NCBI GenBank assembly: GCA_030622545.1
Contig: JAUXGA010000010.1
Location: forward strand, 60,393-124,392
Source of the DNA: a bacterium
GTDB lineage: Bacteria > Electryoneota > RPQS01 > DYHQ01
Direction: 5' to 3'
Length of the DNA stretch: 64,000 nt
In this document: one piece after another, positions 1 through 8,496 of the stretch
How the letters are laid out: each line of letters opens with the position of its first letter
Numbering within the stretch: position 1 is the first letter of the stretch
The notes under the pieces: generated by a model
Seen by the model: the letters and a program-made list of their open reading frames with translations, nothing else
Told to the model about the DNA's origin: nothing
Databases searched by the model: none
Translations under genes and position numbers: made by a program

Positions 1-710
1 CCGCCGGAATGAGCAAGAACTTTGCGCTCGATATCTCATTTCTGATATTGATTTTTTCATTAGCGTGTGCCCGGCTGACCTATGTCGTGCTGCATTGGGA
101 CGAATTCGCGGAGCACCCGTGGGACACCATCTCCCCGATTCAGCATAACGGAACCATCGGCATCTCCGGGCTTGTGCTTTTGGGCGGCGTCATCGGAGGA
201 ATCATAACAGCCGTCATCTACGCGCGAAAGAAAAAGCTGTCGCTGCCACTGGTCTTGGACATTCTGGTGCCGTCGCTGGCCATCGGAATGGCTATTGGCA
301 GAATCGGCTGCTTCTTAAACGGCTGCTGTTTCGGCTTACCTACGAATCTTCCGTGGGGCTGTATCTTTTCGGATGAAAGCCTCGCCGGATACACCTACCC
401 TCACACGCACATCCACCCGACTCAACTCTACGACCTAACGTTCATGGTCATCATCTTTGTCATTCTCTTGCGCTATGACAAGCGCGCGCATGCGCAAGGG
501 CGAACGTTCGCGCTTTTTCTTATCACCTACGCCATCGCAAGGTTTTGGGTGGAAGGATTGCGCTGGTACGAACCGGAAATGGTCGCGGGATTTATCGGCC
601 CCCTTCGCATTACCTTCTCGCGTATCGTATCCACCCTGCTGTTTCTCGGGGGAATTTTCCTGTGGAATTTCTGGGGAAAGAAAACGACACTAAAGAATAC
701 AAAAACTTAA
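1..710 (+). CDS. lgt: Prolipoprotein diacylglyceryl transferase, 5'-truncated by the window edge
   Basis: Lgt transfers diacylglycerol from phosphatidylglycerol to the lipobox cysteine of prelipoproteins in the inner membrane. The visible 233 residues from the ATG at 9 show several membrane segments, the signature GRIGCFLNGCCFG near residues 97-109 with its conserved Arg, and the late HPTQLYD motif. Family members are about 260-290 aa and begin with roughly 60 residues that are absent here, so the true start is probably left of base 1 and the ATG at 9 is internal. The position that aligns by eye with essential His103 of E. coli Lgt reads Leu (GLVLLGG). Its stop abuts the tmk start with no gap, implying co-transcription. 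Confidence 0.88.
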   Translation, partial: AGMSKNFALDISFLILIFSLACARLTYVVLHWDEFAEHPWDTISPIQHNGTIGISGLVLLGGVIGGIITAVIYARKKKLSLPLVLDILVPSLAIGMAIGRIGCFLNGCCFGLPTNLPWGCIFSDESLAGYTYPHTHIHPTQLYDLTFMVIIFVILLRYDKRAHAQGRTFALFLITYAIARFWVEGLRWYEPEMVAGFIGPLRITFSRIVSTLLFLGGIFLWNFWGKKTTLKNTKT

Positions 711-1334
711 ATGAACGGAATCCTTATCAGCTTCGAAGGCATTGACGCCTCGGGCAAAACGACGCAAATAACCCGTCTCGAAAGCTATCTGCAAGAACAC
801 GGCTTCGACGTGCTCGTGAAGCGCGAACCCGGCGGCACGAAGCTCGGAGAAAAAATCCGCGACGTGCTGCTCGACCCGGCTTCGCACGACATGCACCCTC
901 GCATGGAATTTCTGCTCTATTCGGCATCGCGCGCGCAGCTTGTCGAACAGGACGTGCTCCCATTCCTCAAACGCGAACGAAGTGTCGTCCTGCTCGACCG
1001 TTACTACGATTCTTCCACAGCGTATCAGGGTGCAGGGCGTAAACTGGATTTGGCCGCAGTCAAACAGGTAAATCATTTCGCGACAGCCGGACTCGTGCCG
1101 CACCTGACGTTCTTCTTCGACCTTCCTTTGAAAGAAGCTCGGAAGCGCCAAGAGCAAGAAGCCGACCGCCTCGAATCGAGCGGCGATGATTTTTACGAGC
1201 GCACACGTCAAGGCTACTTGAAAATTTGCGCCGAAGAACCAAACCGTATGGTTCGCTTGGACGCTTCTCAGCCACCGGATGAAATCACGGCTCAGATTCT
1301 TGAAAAGGTAAAGACACTCATAAGAATAAGTTGA
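711..1334 (+). CDS. tmk: Thymidylate kinase
   Basis: Phosphorylates dTMP to dTDP with ATP in the cytoplasm. The 207-aa product has the normal length. It carries the P-loop FEGIDASGKTT at residues 8-18, the DRYYDSSTAYQGAGR substrate segment near residues 97-111 and an Arg-rich lid (RKRQEQEADR) near residue 145. The ATG at 711 directly follows the lgt stop, so translation is probably coupled; no strong Shine-Dalgarno sequence is visible before it. Confidence 0.96.
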   Translation: MNGILISFEGIDASGKTTQITRLESYLQEHGFDVLVKREPGGTKLGEKIRDVLLDPASHDMHPRMEFLLYSASRAQLVEQDVLPFLKRERSVVLLDRYYDSSTAYQGAGRKLDLAAVKQVNHFATAGLVPHLTFFFDLPLKEARKRQEQEADRLESSGDDFYERTRQGYLKICAEEPNRMVRLDASQPPDEITAQILEKVKTLIRIS

Positions 1335-1397
1335 CTTAGAAATATTGCTATGCCTACCTTCAAATTTTCACTTAGCTGTCTATAAGGGAGGATTATC

Positions 1398-3080
1398 ATG
1401 AGTATACCATCACACCTTCGTCCTTTCTGGGTTCTTTTGCTACTACTTGTCTTTACCGGAACGGGTTTCGGAACGGATATATCAGGCCCGCTCAGTGGCA
1501 TTTATGGTCCAGGAATCTATCACGTCGTGGGCAACATCTCCGTGCAATCAGGAAATAGTGTGCAACTCATGCCGGGAACTACGTTCATATTTGATGGTCC
1601 CTACTCATTTGAAATATACGGAACGCTCTTGTCCGAGGGAACAGAAGAAGATTCCATCATATTCACCACTGATACTCTAACAAATCCTGATCGATGGCGG
1701 GGTTTGCGCTTCTACAATTCCAGTAGTTCAGGCAGCCAGCTAGCTTATACCCTTATTGAGCACGCACGTGCGACTGGCAACTATCCAGATAATTGTGGTG
1801 GCGGGCTGCGTTGTGACAACGGTTGTTCACCCAGCTTCACCAACTGCACAATTCGTGGCAACCATGCTGGAAATGGGGGCGGGATATGGTGTATGGATTC
1901 GTCGCCCACTCTCATCAACTGCTTCATCGCAGACAACACCGCAATGGACTGTGGCGGCGGCGTGTACTGCTACGGGTCTTCGCCCTCTATCACTTATTGC
2001 ACCATCTGCAACAACTCGGCAGCGCGCGGTGCCGGGGTGGCTTGTGCGCGGACTTCTACACCAGTTTTCACGAATTGCAGTATTAGCGGTAACTCGGGCC
2101 GCGGGGTTTCTTGTTACGAGAACTCGTTGCCGGTCTTTAACAGTACCATCATCACTTTTTCTACTGAGGAAGGCATCTGCTTTGATGGTGGAAGCAGCCA
2201 AGTCGAGTACTGCGACATTTTTGGAAATAGCGGTGGTTCGTTTGTAGGTACTGTCCCTGCTGGATTGGGCCAGATTTCTGGGACAAATGCTAACAGCGAC
2301 CCGTGTGATCAATTCTTCAATATTTTCCTTGACCCTATGTTTGTGGATACCGCTACAGGCGATCTGCGATTGACCTTCGGTTCCCCATGCATCGATGCTG
2401 GAGATACTCTGTTACCACTTGATCCAGATAGTACAATCGCTGATATAGGAGCTTTCTATTCCGAGCATTCTCCATATCTGCGAGTTATACCAGAGAGAAT
2501 AGATTTCGAACTGCTTGATTTAGGTACAGACTCTACGTCAGAAGTTCGCCTGCGCAATTCTAGCGACACCTTGATTATCATTGACACTATCTTCCACTCC
2601 ATCCCTGATTACATCATCGACACAACCGGACTCAACGGACAAGTTGAACCACAGTCAACTTACTACATGAACATAACATTCTTCCCTTCGGCAGTAGGAA
2701 CCTACATCGACACACTGATAATCGTAGCACAACAAGCAGGAGATGATACAATCCGCATCCCATTATACGGTGAAGCAGATGTCATTCCGATGCCTGTTGA
2801 TAGTCTTGTTATTCAGCGAGGACCACTTAATGGCATCGAGCTTCGTTGGCCACCGGTTACGCAGTCAATCAGTGGTCAACCAATTAATGCTGATTACATT
2901 ATCTACGGAGCAGTCTCTTTCGAGGGAGAGTTTGTTCCCTTTGGTTATGCCACAGATACATCCTACGTTCATCCTTACATCCTCAACAGCCAATCCATCT
3001 ACTTCTACTATGTGACGGCGATTCCCGAAGGTGCATTGACATCGGATCAAATTGGCAAGCTGATACATGGCTACGAATAG
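1398..3080 (+). CDS. Secreted right-handed beta-helix protein with ASPM/HYDIN-like and FN3-like domains
   Basis: A 560-aa exported protein of unknown function. A signal peptide covers residues 1-27. It is followed by a parallel beta-helix region to about residue 250, with repeats of the type FTNCTIRGNHAGNGGG, and then an anchor segment ending CIDAGD. Residues 355-455 resemble a choice-of-anchor-D (ASPM/SPD-2/HYDIN) beta-sandwich and the rest looks FN3-like. Unlike its paralogue at 56802, it has no T9SS sorting tail and ends soon after the FN3-like part. The truncated gene at 62297 has the same domain order. The start is well supported by GGGAGG seven bases before the ATG. Its partners and substrate are unknown. 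Confidence 0.85.
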   Translation: MSIPSHLRPFWVLLLLLVFTGTGFGTDISGPLSGIYGPGIYHVVGNISVQSGNSVQLMPGTTFIFDGPYSFEIYGTLLSEGTEEDSIIFTTDTLTNPDRWRGLRFYNSSSSGSQLAYTLIEHARATGNYPDNCGGGLRCDNGCSPSFTNCTIRGNHAGNGGGIWCMDSSPTLINCFIADNTAMDCGGGVYCYGSSPSITYCTICNNSAARGAGVACARTSTPVFTNCSISGNSGRGVSCYENSLPVFNSTIITFSTEEGICFDGGSSQVEYCDIFGNSGGSFVGTVPAGLGQISGTNANSDPCDQFFNIFLDPMFVDTATGDLRLTFGSPCIDAGDTLLPLDPDSTIADIGAFYSEHSPYLRVIPERIDFELLDLGTDSTSEVRLRNSSDTLIIIDTIFHSIPDYIIDTTGLNGQVEPQSTYYMNITFFPSAVGTYIDTLIIVAQQAGDDTIRIPLYGEADVIPMPVDSLVIQRGPLNGIELRWPPVTQSISGQPINADYIIYGAVSFEGEFVPFGYATDTSYVHPYILNSQSIYFYYVTAIPEGALTSDQIGKLIHGYE

Positions 3081-3082
3081 CG

Positions 3083-3145
3083 GGGCGGCTGCAACCCCCG
3101 ATTGAATCGGGGGCAACACCGCCAATCACACCACGCGGCCTCCTT
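3083..3145. repeat. Intergenic GC-rich stem-loop, repeat B-like
   Basis: Just after the beta-helix stop lies a perfect hairpin (CCCCCGA, five-base loop, TCGGGGG). It is bracketed by GGCTGCAA on the left and GCAACACCGCC on the right. These outer arms resemble the B part of the dispersed repeat seen at 30637-30665 and 61442-61470 (GCGGTGTTG...TTGCAGCC). No U-tract follows, so I do not call a terminator. Confidence 0.4.
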
Positions 3146-3237
3146 TTTGCGGGAACGGAATAACGCCGCCGGGAGTGTCTTAGGTATCCCGCTATTCATG
3201 GCACAATATTATTATAGCAAAGTTCTTGGAGTACAAT

Positions 3238-4926
3238 ATGTTGCGCAGATTCACAAAATCCTTATGCTGGATGCTCGTCCTGCTGCCTCTGGCTCTCCCT
3301 CTGAAAGCCGGAGCGGAAACGAGCTCCCAAAACGAACTCTACGAGCAAATTCGGGAGAACATCAGCCTCTTCGGAGATGTCTATCGGGAAATCAGTCTCC
3401 GCTACGTGGATACGATTAACCCGGACGAATTCGTTCGAGCTGGCATCGACGGAATGCTCGCGACCCTCGATCCTTATACCGTGCTTTTCGATGATAAAGA
3501 GCTGGACGACCTCGAAATTCTAACGACCGGTCGCTATGGTGGAGTCGGCATCGAAATCGGTGTGCGAGGCGAGAAAAAAGTGCTGACCGTTATCACCGCG
3601 ATGGATGATACACCGGCGCAGCGCGTCGGAATTCGTTCCGGCGACCGAATTATCGAAATCGACGATACGCCCACGGATGGCTTCACCACCGCGAAAGCCG
3701 CGCAATTCCTGCGAGGTGAAGCGGGCACTCAGGTTACGTTGATAATCATGCGAACCGGCAGTCAAGAACCGATTGAATTCGTCATCACGAGAGCCGAAAT
3801 CGAAATCAAAGATGTTCCCTACTACGGCTTCGTCGAGCCGGGCATCGGTTATATTAAGCTGTCCCATTTTTCCCGACGCGCTTCTTCGGAAGTTGACCAC
3901 GCTCTGACGGAACTTATCGCAGGCGGCATGGATGCGTTGGTACTCGACTTGCGCTCGAACCCGGGTGGCTTGCTCCCGGCAGCGGTGGCCATTTCGCAAC
4001 GCTTCTGTCCTCGCGGCGAAACCGTGGTTTCCACGCGCGGTCGCATGATGGAATCCGAACGCCAATACACAGTGCCCAGCGACCCTATCGTGGGCGAGCT
4101 GCCGCTGGTCCTTCTGGTCAATGGCGGCTCGGCGTCAGCGTCCGAAATTGTAGCGGGAGCGATTCAGGATTTGGATCGCGGTGTCATCGTCGGAGAGCCG
4201 ACGTTCGGCAAGGGACTCGTGCAATCCGTCATCTCTTTTGAAAGCGGTAAAGCTTTGAAATTGACGACCGCGAAATATTACACGCCGTCCGGCAGACTGA
4301 TTCAAAAAGTAGATTATTTCTCGCCGAATCAGAATGTCGTCTTTGAGGACACAGAAGAAGTTCACATCGATTCCTTCGTGACAGCTCACGGGCGACCTGT
4401 TTACGGCGGAGGAGGGATTTCGCCGGACGTTTTGGTGCCGATGCCGGAACCCAATCGCTTGGGCATGGAACTCTGGCGGCAGGGAAAATTTTTTGATTTT
4501 ATCTCGGAATATCGCGCTCGCCATCCCAACCTGACATCTGCGAAAATCACGGATGAAGCTCTGCAGGAATTCCAAAACTGGCTTGTCCAAACGGAATTTG
4601 AATATCGCAGCCGCGCGGAAAACTACTTTGCCGACCTTGAAGAAATCGCGCAGGAAGATACCATCTACGAGCAGATTACGGATGAATTGGAGCAGCTTCG
4701 CATTGCGCTTGCGCAAATCAGGGAATACGATTTCGAAGATGGAAAAGGATTCATCCGTCAATCGCTGAAAAGTGAACTCGCCGCGAACCTCTGGGGAACA
4801 CGAGGTCGAACGGAAGCCAGTTTTAAGGATGACCCGCAGCTTCTTGAAGCGATTAAGATTCTCGTTGATCAACAAAGCTACCGTGCCCTGCTCGCGCTGG
4901 AGATGCCCGAAGATTCGACACGATAA
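3238..4926 (+). CDS. ctpA: S41 family C-terminal processing peptidase
   Basis: A periplasmic serine protease of the CtpA/Prc type that clips C-termini of exported proteins. The 562-aa product has a signal peptide (about residues 1-26), a PDZ domain near residues 85-175 (YGGVGIEIG start) and the S41 core. The catalytic Ser is predicted at 300 in GGSASASE and the catalytic Lys at 325 in PTFGKG; the 25-residue spacing matches E. coli Prc S430/K455. A charged helical C-terminal extension of about 150 residues follows. An in-frame TTG exists at 3226, but GGAG at 3228-3231 sits six bases before the ATG at 3238, so I choose the ATG. Near-lying exported proteins are plausible substrates, but that is inference. 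Confidence 0.94.
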   Translation: MLRRFTKSLCWMLVLLPLALPLKAGAETSSQNELYEQIRENISLFGDVYREISLRYVDTINPDEFVRAGIDGMLATLDPYTVLFDDKELDDLEILTTGRYGGVGIEIGVRGEKKVLTVITAMDDTPAQRVGIRSGDRIIEIDDTPTDGFTTAKAAQFLRGEAGTQVTLIIMRTGSQEPIEFVITRAEIEIKDVPYYGFVEPGIGYIKLSHFSRRASSEVDHALTELIAGGMDALVLDLRSNPGGLLPAAVAISQRFCPRGETVVSTRGRMMESERQYTVPSDPIVGELPLVLLVNGGSASASEIVAGAIQDLDRGVIVGEPTFGKGLVQSVISFESGKALKLTTAKYYTPSGRLIQKVDYFSPNQNVVFEDTEEVHIDSFVTAHGRPVYGGGGISPDVLVPMPEPNRLGMELWRQGKFFDFISEYRARHPNLTSAKITDEALQEFQNWLVQTEFEYRSRAENYFADLEEIAQEDTIYEQITDELEQLRIALAQIREYDFEDGKGFIRQSLKSELAANLWGTRGRTEASFKDDPQLLEAIKILVDQQSYRALLALEMPEDSTR

Positions 4927-4935
4927 GGCGGAATT

Positions 4936-5736
4936 TTGCCGCTGATTTTTCTATTGCCGCTAACCGGTTTTGCCGCCGGTCTCATCGGAGGATACCTGGG
5001 CATCGGCGGAGGCGTTTTGATGGTGCCGGTGCTCATCGAAATTCTCCAGACCCGAGGCATTCCCACCGAACACCTCTTTCAAATCGCTTTCGGAACGTCC
5101 CTGTGCGCCGCGATTGGAACGACGAGCGTTTCGGCGTTCAACTATTCCCGCGCAGGACGCGTCGCATGGAATTGTCTAATTTGGGCGGCGATTCCCGCTG
5201 TCGTCATGTCCCTCGTGGGTTCTTATCTCGCCGCCGTTTCCGCACCCGACTTGCTCCGCACCGCCTTCTCGATTTTCCTCATCGCATCGGTTGTCATTCT
5301 CATCCGCGGGAAATTCACTCCGCCTGAAGAAAACGTCCCCGTTCGGCATGTCGCGCTTGTGGGGACAGGATTGATTGCGGGCATTGCTTCAGCCTACTTG
5401 GGAATCGCGGGCGGCGTGATTATGGTATCACTGTTTCTGATCTGGGCGCGGCTGCCGGTCGAAAAAGGTCCCGGAACCAGCGCGGCTGTCGGCATCGTCA
5501 CGACATCTGTCGGAACACTCGGGTATATATTGAACGGCATGGCAGCGCAAAATCTTCCATCCGGAACCTTCGGCTTCCTCGTCCCCACCTACGCCATCCC
5601 GCTGATGCTCGGCGCGATCCTCGGCGCTCCCATAGGCGCAAAGCTGAACCGCCGCTTCGGCACGAAAATCTTCCGCTACGTCTTCGCCGTATTCCTATTG
5701 TTTATTGCGGGCAGATTATTATTGCGTTCGTTTTGA
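4936..5736 (+). CDS. TSUP (TauE/SafE) family membrane permease
   Basis: A predicted inner-membrane anion or organosulfur exporter of the TauE/SafE family, 266 aa with about eight hydrophobic segments. The family's internal duplication is visible: GGYLGIGGGVLM near residues 17-28 and SAYLGIAGGVIM near residues 154-165. The start is TTG at 4936, preceded by AAGGCGG. No in-frame ATG lies near the beginning, and the upstream protease stop is only nine bases away, so the two are probably co-transcribed. Substrate cannot be assigned. Confidence 0.88.
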   Translation: MPLIFLLPLTGFAAGLIGGYLGIGGGVLMVPVLIEILQTRGIPTEHLFQIAFGTSLCAAIGTTSVSAFNYSRAGRVAWNCLIWAAIPAVVMSLVGSYLAAVSAPDLLRTAFSIFLIASVVILIRGKFTPPEENVPVRHVALVGTGLIAGIASAYLGIAGGVIMVSLFLIWARLPVEKGPGTSAAVGIVTTSVGTLGYILNGMAAQNLPSGTFGFLVPTYAIPLMLGAILGAPIGAKLNRRFGTKIFRYVFAVFLLFIAGRLLLRSF

Positions 5737-5824
5737 TATAATTTCAAGAAGATTTACCTGATATTTTCCTTATTCACTACAATCCATCCCAAAACAACTC
5801 AACTAACGATTTCGGAGTTAAACA

Positions 5825-6199
5825 ATGAAGAAAAAAGTATTGGTACTCGCCGTTGCAGCTTCTTTACTTATTCTTTTTGCAGTAATATTTTCTTGTCAGG
5901 CTGCAAATCCAGGCCTGACAATAGAGCAAAAACTGTCATCATTGATTCAGAAAACCCTTGCAGCGGAAAAACACAGTATCTACGTCCTCTCATTAATGGG
6001 GGAGACAATGCTCGATCCGGGCCGAGAAGGAATAGCCGTTTATGAGGCATACGTTAACGGCGGCCTTCTTGTAATTTATAGCGGAACTCCTGATAACCCC
6101 ACGGAACATTACGTACCATTAGACAAGATACGCCTTTTCCGTCTCCAAGATAAGGTCCATAACGGCAAGGAGTGGATTGTTCTGTCTATATACATTTAA
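5825..6199 (+). CDS. Small exported protein of unknown function
   Basis: A 124-aa protein with a Lys-rich start and a hydrophobic segment (about residues 5-25) ending IFSCQA. The Cys could be a lipidation site, but Phe at -2 makes the lipobox poor, so this could equally be an ordinary signal peptide. The mature part has mixed charge, with no motif I recognise. The start is clear: GGAG eight bases before the ATG. It stands alone, with 88 bp to the permease upstream and a repeat-rich gap downstream. It may be lineage-specific. Confidence 0.7.
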   Translation: MKKKVLVLAVAASLLILFAVIFSCQAANPGLTIEQKLSSLIQKTLAAEKHSIYVLSLMGETMLDPGREGIAVYEAYVNGGLLVIYSGTPDNPTEHYVPLDKIRLFRLQDKVHNGKEWIVLSIYI

Positions 6200-6483
6200 C
6201 TCATTTAAATTTTATCTCTGGCTGTTTAGTTGGTTTTAACATTTTTGGTTCGCGCAACCTGCACCTGTTAAAATCTTACAGTCCCGTCCCTTTAGCCAAC
6301 GGTGTTCGCAAGGGAACATGATTCCATGGCCAATCATACACTTGACAATTAAATCTGACCAAGGTATCTTTGAAAGCGGCACGACCATATAGACAATAGA
6401 ATACATCTCAAAAATAGCTGTATTGATAAGCCGTTGAATAGGCTCTATCACGAAAGAATGAGCGAGAGAGTATCATGGTTCAA

Positions 6484-6640
6484 ATTCCGGCCGGATTGCG
6501 CTGGAATACGATCTCGGTACTATGAGAACAGTAAAACTGCTTAACCCGGCTCGGCGAAAATCTCTCGGACTCCCCTGTGATATTTTAGGATACGCTCTAG
6601 GCGGGACGCTCCCGCGCCCTGCAACACCGCACGCAGGAAC
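6484..6640 (-). repeat. Dispersed repeat A/B, inverted copy, in the gap before purC
   Basis: This is the reverse-complement copy of the dispersed element. Its right end (TTCCGGCCGGATTGCGCTGG, 6485-6504) and left end (AACCCGGCTCGGCG, 6543-6556) frame about 70 bp. A further GC-rich part (6598-6640) containing TGCAACACCGCA matches the B part. The rest of 6200-6483 shows no supported gene or RNA. Confidence 0.6.
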
Positions 6641-6662
6641 GTACGATCTAGTCGGAGAACGA

Positions 6663-7619
6663 ATGACACATACAGAATCAAACCCTCCCCTTTTCGAAAC
6701 CGCGCTTCCCTATAAACTTCGCGCGCGGGGGAAAGTGCGAGACATCTACGAAATTGATGAGCGGCATCTGCTCGTTATCACGACGGACAGGCTCAGCGCG
6801 TTTGACCATGTGCTGCCGACGCCGATTCCCGACCGGGGGCGCGTGCTTGTCGGACTCTCGCATTTCTGGATGAAAAAATTACAGTCCGTCGTTCGAAATC
6901 ATCTTACCGAAAAAAGCCAACTGCAAAAGCTTCTCGCGGAATTACCTGAACAAGACCAGCAAGCATTAAATGGCCGCGCGGAACTTGTGCGAAAAGCAGA
7001 CGTGTTTCCGGTCGAGTGTATTGTGCGCGGTTACCTCGCCGGTTCAGGTTGGGCGGAGTACCAAAAGCAATCCACGATTTGCGGCCAGCCGCTGCCATCG
7101 GGTTTGAAGCGTTCGCAAAAATTGTCCGAACCTATCTTCACACCTTCGACAAAAGCGACCTCCGGCCATGATGAAAACATCTCTTTCGAGAAGATGATTG
7201 ACATTCTTGGGACAGAAACGTCCGGCAAACTCCGCGATATTTCTTTGAAACTATACACCGAAGGCGCCGATTTCGCAGCCGGGCAAGGCATCCTTATCGC
7301 AGACACGAAATTTGAATTCGGTGTTGTGGACACCGAAATTGTCATCGTGGATGAAGTGCTGACGCCCGACAGTTCGCGCTTCTGGCCTACAGAAAAATAT
7401 GAAATCGGCCGCGATCAAGAAAGCTTCGACAAACAAATCGTCCGAAACTATTTAACCGAAATCGGCTGGAACCGTGAACCACCCGTTCCCGCTCTCCCCG
7501 ATGACATCGCAACAAAAACTCGCGACGCCTACCTGACAGTGTATAAAAAACTGACGGGCATGAATCTCCCCCCCGCCTGCAAAGATGTAGGGTCGGTGTC
7601 TGTGACCCGACCGCGATAA
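6663..7619 (+). CDS. purC: Phosphoribosylaminoimidazole-succinocarboxamide synthase
   Basis: SAICAR synthetase: condenses CAIR with aspartate using ATP in purine biosynthesis. The 318-aa product is of the longer, yeast Ade1-like size. It shows the nucleotide-binding start (RARGKVRDIYE, residues 18-28), ITTDRLSAFDH near residues 39-49, VECIVRGYLAGSGW near residue 118, and the late DEVLTPDSSRFW motif. The frame stays open to 6522, but the upstream part lies in a repeat element and the ATG at 6663 has GGAG six bases before it, so I start there. The last dozen codons run through a GC-rich palindrome (7591-7612) that resembles an intergenic repeat. Confidence 0.95.
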   Translation: MTHTESNPPLFETALPYKLRARGKVRDIYEIDERHLLVITTDRLSAFDHVLPTPIPDRGRVLVGLSHFWMKKLQSVVRNHLTEKSQLQKLLAELPEQDQQALNGRAELVRKADVFPVECIVRGYLAGSGWAEYQKQSTICGQPLPSGLKRSQKLSEPIFTPSTKATSGHDENISFEKMIDILGTETSGKLRDISLKLYTEGADFAAGQGILIADTKFEFGVVDTEIVIVDEVLTPDSSRFWPTEKYEIGRDQESFDKQIVRNYLTEIGWNREPPVPALPDDIATKTRDAYLTVYKKLTGMNLPPACKDVGSVSVTRPR

Positions 7620-7634
7620 CGACAACATTGCAAC

Positions 7635-7668
7635 AAAAAAGCCACCGACAACAATCGATGGCTTTTTT
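7635..7668. terminator. Bidirectional Rho-independent terminator between purC and hsp20
   Basis: The stem GCCACCGA/TCGATGGC (one mismatch, six-base loop) is flanked by six A on the left and six T on the right. It can therefore end transcription of purC and of the convergent hsp20. Confidence 0.85.
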
Positions 7669-7753
7669 CATTTTCAAGCTTTGCCGCCCTGCGGGCAGCT
7701 CCGTGGAGGAAACGGTCATCAGCTCCCCGCAGTCGGCACAATTCTTAACGCGA

Positions 7754-8206
7754 TTATCCGGCTTTAATCGGGATTTCGCGAGCCTTGGCTTGTTCAGCCT
7801 TCGGCAGCGTGATAGTCAACACTCCGCTGTCCAGATTCGCTTTCACTTTGCCGGCATCCGCAGACGATGGCAGGGAAAAACTGCGCTGGAACTGACCGTA
7901 GTTGCGTTCGACGCGGCAGTAGTTGCGCTTGTTCTCGCTGACGTCATTCTTCTTCTCACCCTTGAGAGTCAGCACGTTGTCAGTGAGACTGATGTTGACA
8001 TCTTCCATTTTGATGCCGGGAAGTTCCGCGACAATCTGGAAGTTGTCATCGTTCTCCACGACATCCACACTCGGTCCCCAAGCCACGTTGTCTCCATCTT
8101 CCCCGAAGACATTGTCCAAAAGCTGACTTATTTGCTCCGGCATTTCGAACCAGTTCCGCCAAGGGGACAGGGTTCTGCGATAGGGTTCCCATTTTACGAT
8201 AGGCAT
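7754..8206 (-). CDS. hsp20: Small heat-shock protein, Hsp20/alpha-crystallin family
   Basis: An ATP-independent holdase chaperone of 150 aa, a typical length. The N-terminal arm is followed by an alpha-crystallin domain from about residue 45 to 140, with IKMEDVNISLTDNVL and the GVLTITLPK strand. The C-terminal tail has the IPI (I-x-I) oligomerisation motif. The ATG at 8206 is preceded by AAAGGAAG. Upstream on the same strand lie a close match to a sigma-54 promoter (8270-8285) and a 36-bp palindrome at enhancer distance (8359-8394). This suggests RpoN plus an activator controls the gene. Confidence 0.96.
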   Translation of the reverse strand: MPIVKWEPYRRTLSPWRNWFEMPEQISQLLDNVFGEDGDNVAWGPSVDVVENDDNFQIVAELPGIKMEDVNISLTDNVLTLKGEKKNDVSENKRNYCRVERNYGQFQRSFSLPSSADAGKVKANLDSGVLTITLPKAEQAKAREIPIKAG

Positions 8207-8269
8207 GATTTCTTCCTTTCTATGATTTGAATTGATTTCCTTGATTCCCCCGCTCGATGATGTTATATG

Positions 8270-8285
8270 GCAACCCTCGTGCCAG
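8270..8285 (-). promoter_or_regulatory. Sigma-54 (RpoN) promoter for hsp20
   Basis: The minus strand reads CTGGCACGAGGGTTGCC. It has the -24 element TGGCACG, four bases, then the -12 element TTGC, matching the YTGGCACG-N4-TTGCW consensus except the last base. The predicted transcript start is near 8258, leaving a leader of about 52 nt before the hsp20 ATG. Confidence 0.8.
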
Positions 8286-8358
8286 TATCATTATTTCAGT
8301 AATAACAATATATTGCAAGATGGCCTTTCATATCTACAGTCCAAACATATCAAAATAC

Positions 8359-8394
8359 ATGCCATAATGACACATTGGTCTGTCTTTATGGCAT
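8359..8394. promoter_or_regulatory. Candidate enhancer-binding-protein site (36-bp palindrome) upstream of hsp20
   Basis: Two 14-base arms (ATGCCATAATGACA and TGTCTTTATGGCAT) are inverted repeats with one mismatch, separated by eight bases. The centre lies about 118 bp upstream of the predicted sigma-54 start, which is the usual distance for an NtrC-type activator site. Confidence 0.65.
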
Positions 8395-8403
8395 ATATAG
8401 TAA

Positions 8404-8429
8404 ACTTATTGGCAGACTGACAAATAAGT
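8404..8429. promoter_or_regulatory. Second inverted repeat between the divergent promoters
   Basis: ACTTATT (8404-8410) and AATAAGT (8423-8429) form a perfect seven-base inverted repeat. It sits next to the enhancer-like palindrome and about 40 bp upstream of the -35 of the rightward promoter. Role unknown. Confidence 0.35.
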
Positions 8430-8467
8430 GACTATTTACAATTAAATGCCAGCTTTGTAAAAAAGAC

Positions 8468-8496
8468 TTGACAACGGGACTTTAATGTGTTACATT
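8468..8496 (+). promoter_or_regulatory. Sigma-70-type promoter for the 818-aa T9SS cargo gene
   Basis: TTGACA (8468-8473), a 17-bp spacer and TACATT (8491-8496). It faces the gene starting at 8786 with a leader of about 280 nt. Just past the -10, two TGCGCA hexamers (8501-8506, 8512-8517) and two ATGCAT hexamers (8522-8527, 8531-8536), each self-complementary, form possible operator repeats. A second, weaker candidate begins with TTGACA at 8540. Nothing else in 8207-8785 looks coding. Confidence 0.6.

Noticed and set aside
6236..6451. 71-codon Cys-containing minus-strand frame
   Set aside because: GTG start without Shine-Dalgarno, no homology recognised, isolated in a non-coding gap.
6470..6500. 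GGTTCAAATTCC looks like a tRNA T-loop
   Set aside because: The stem does not pair, there is no cloverleaf around it, and the sequence is explained by the inverted copy of the dispersed repeat.
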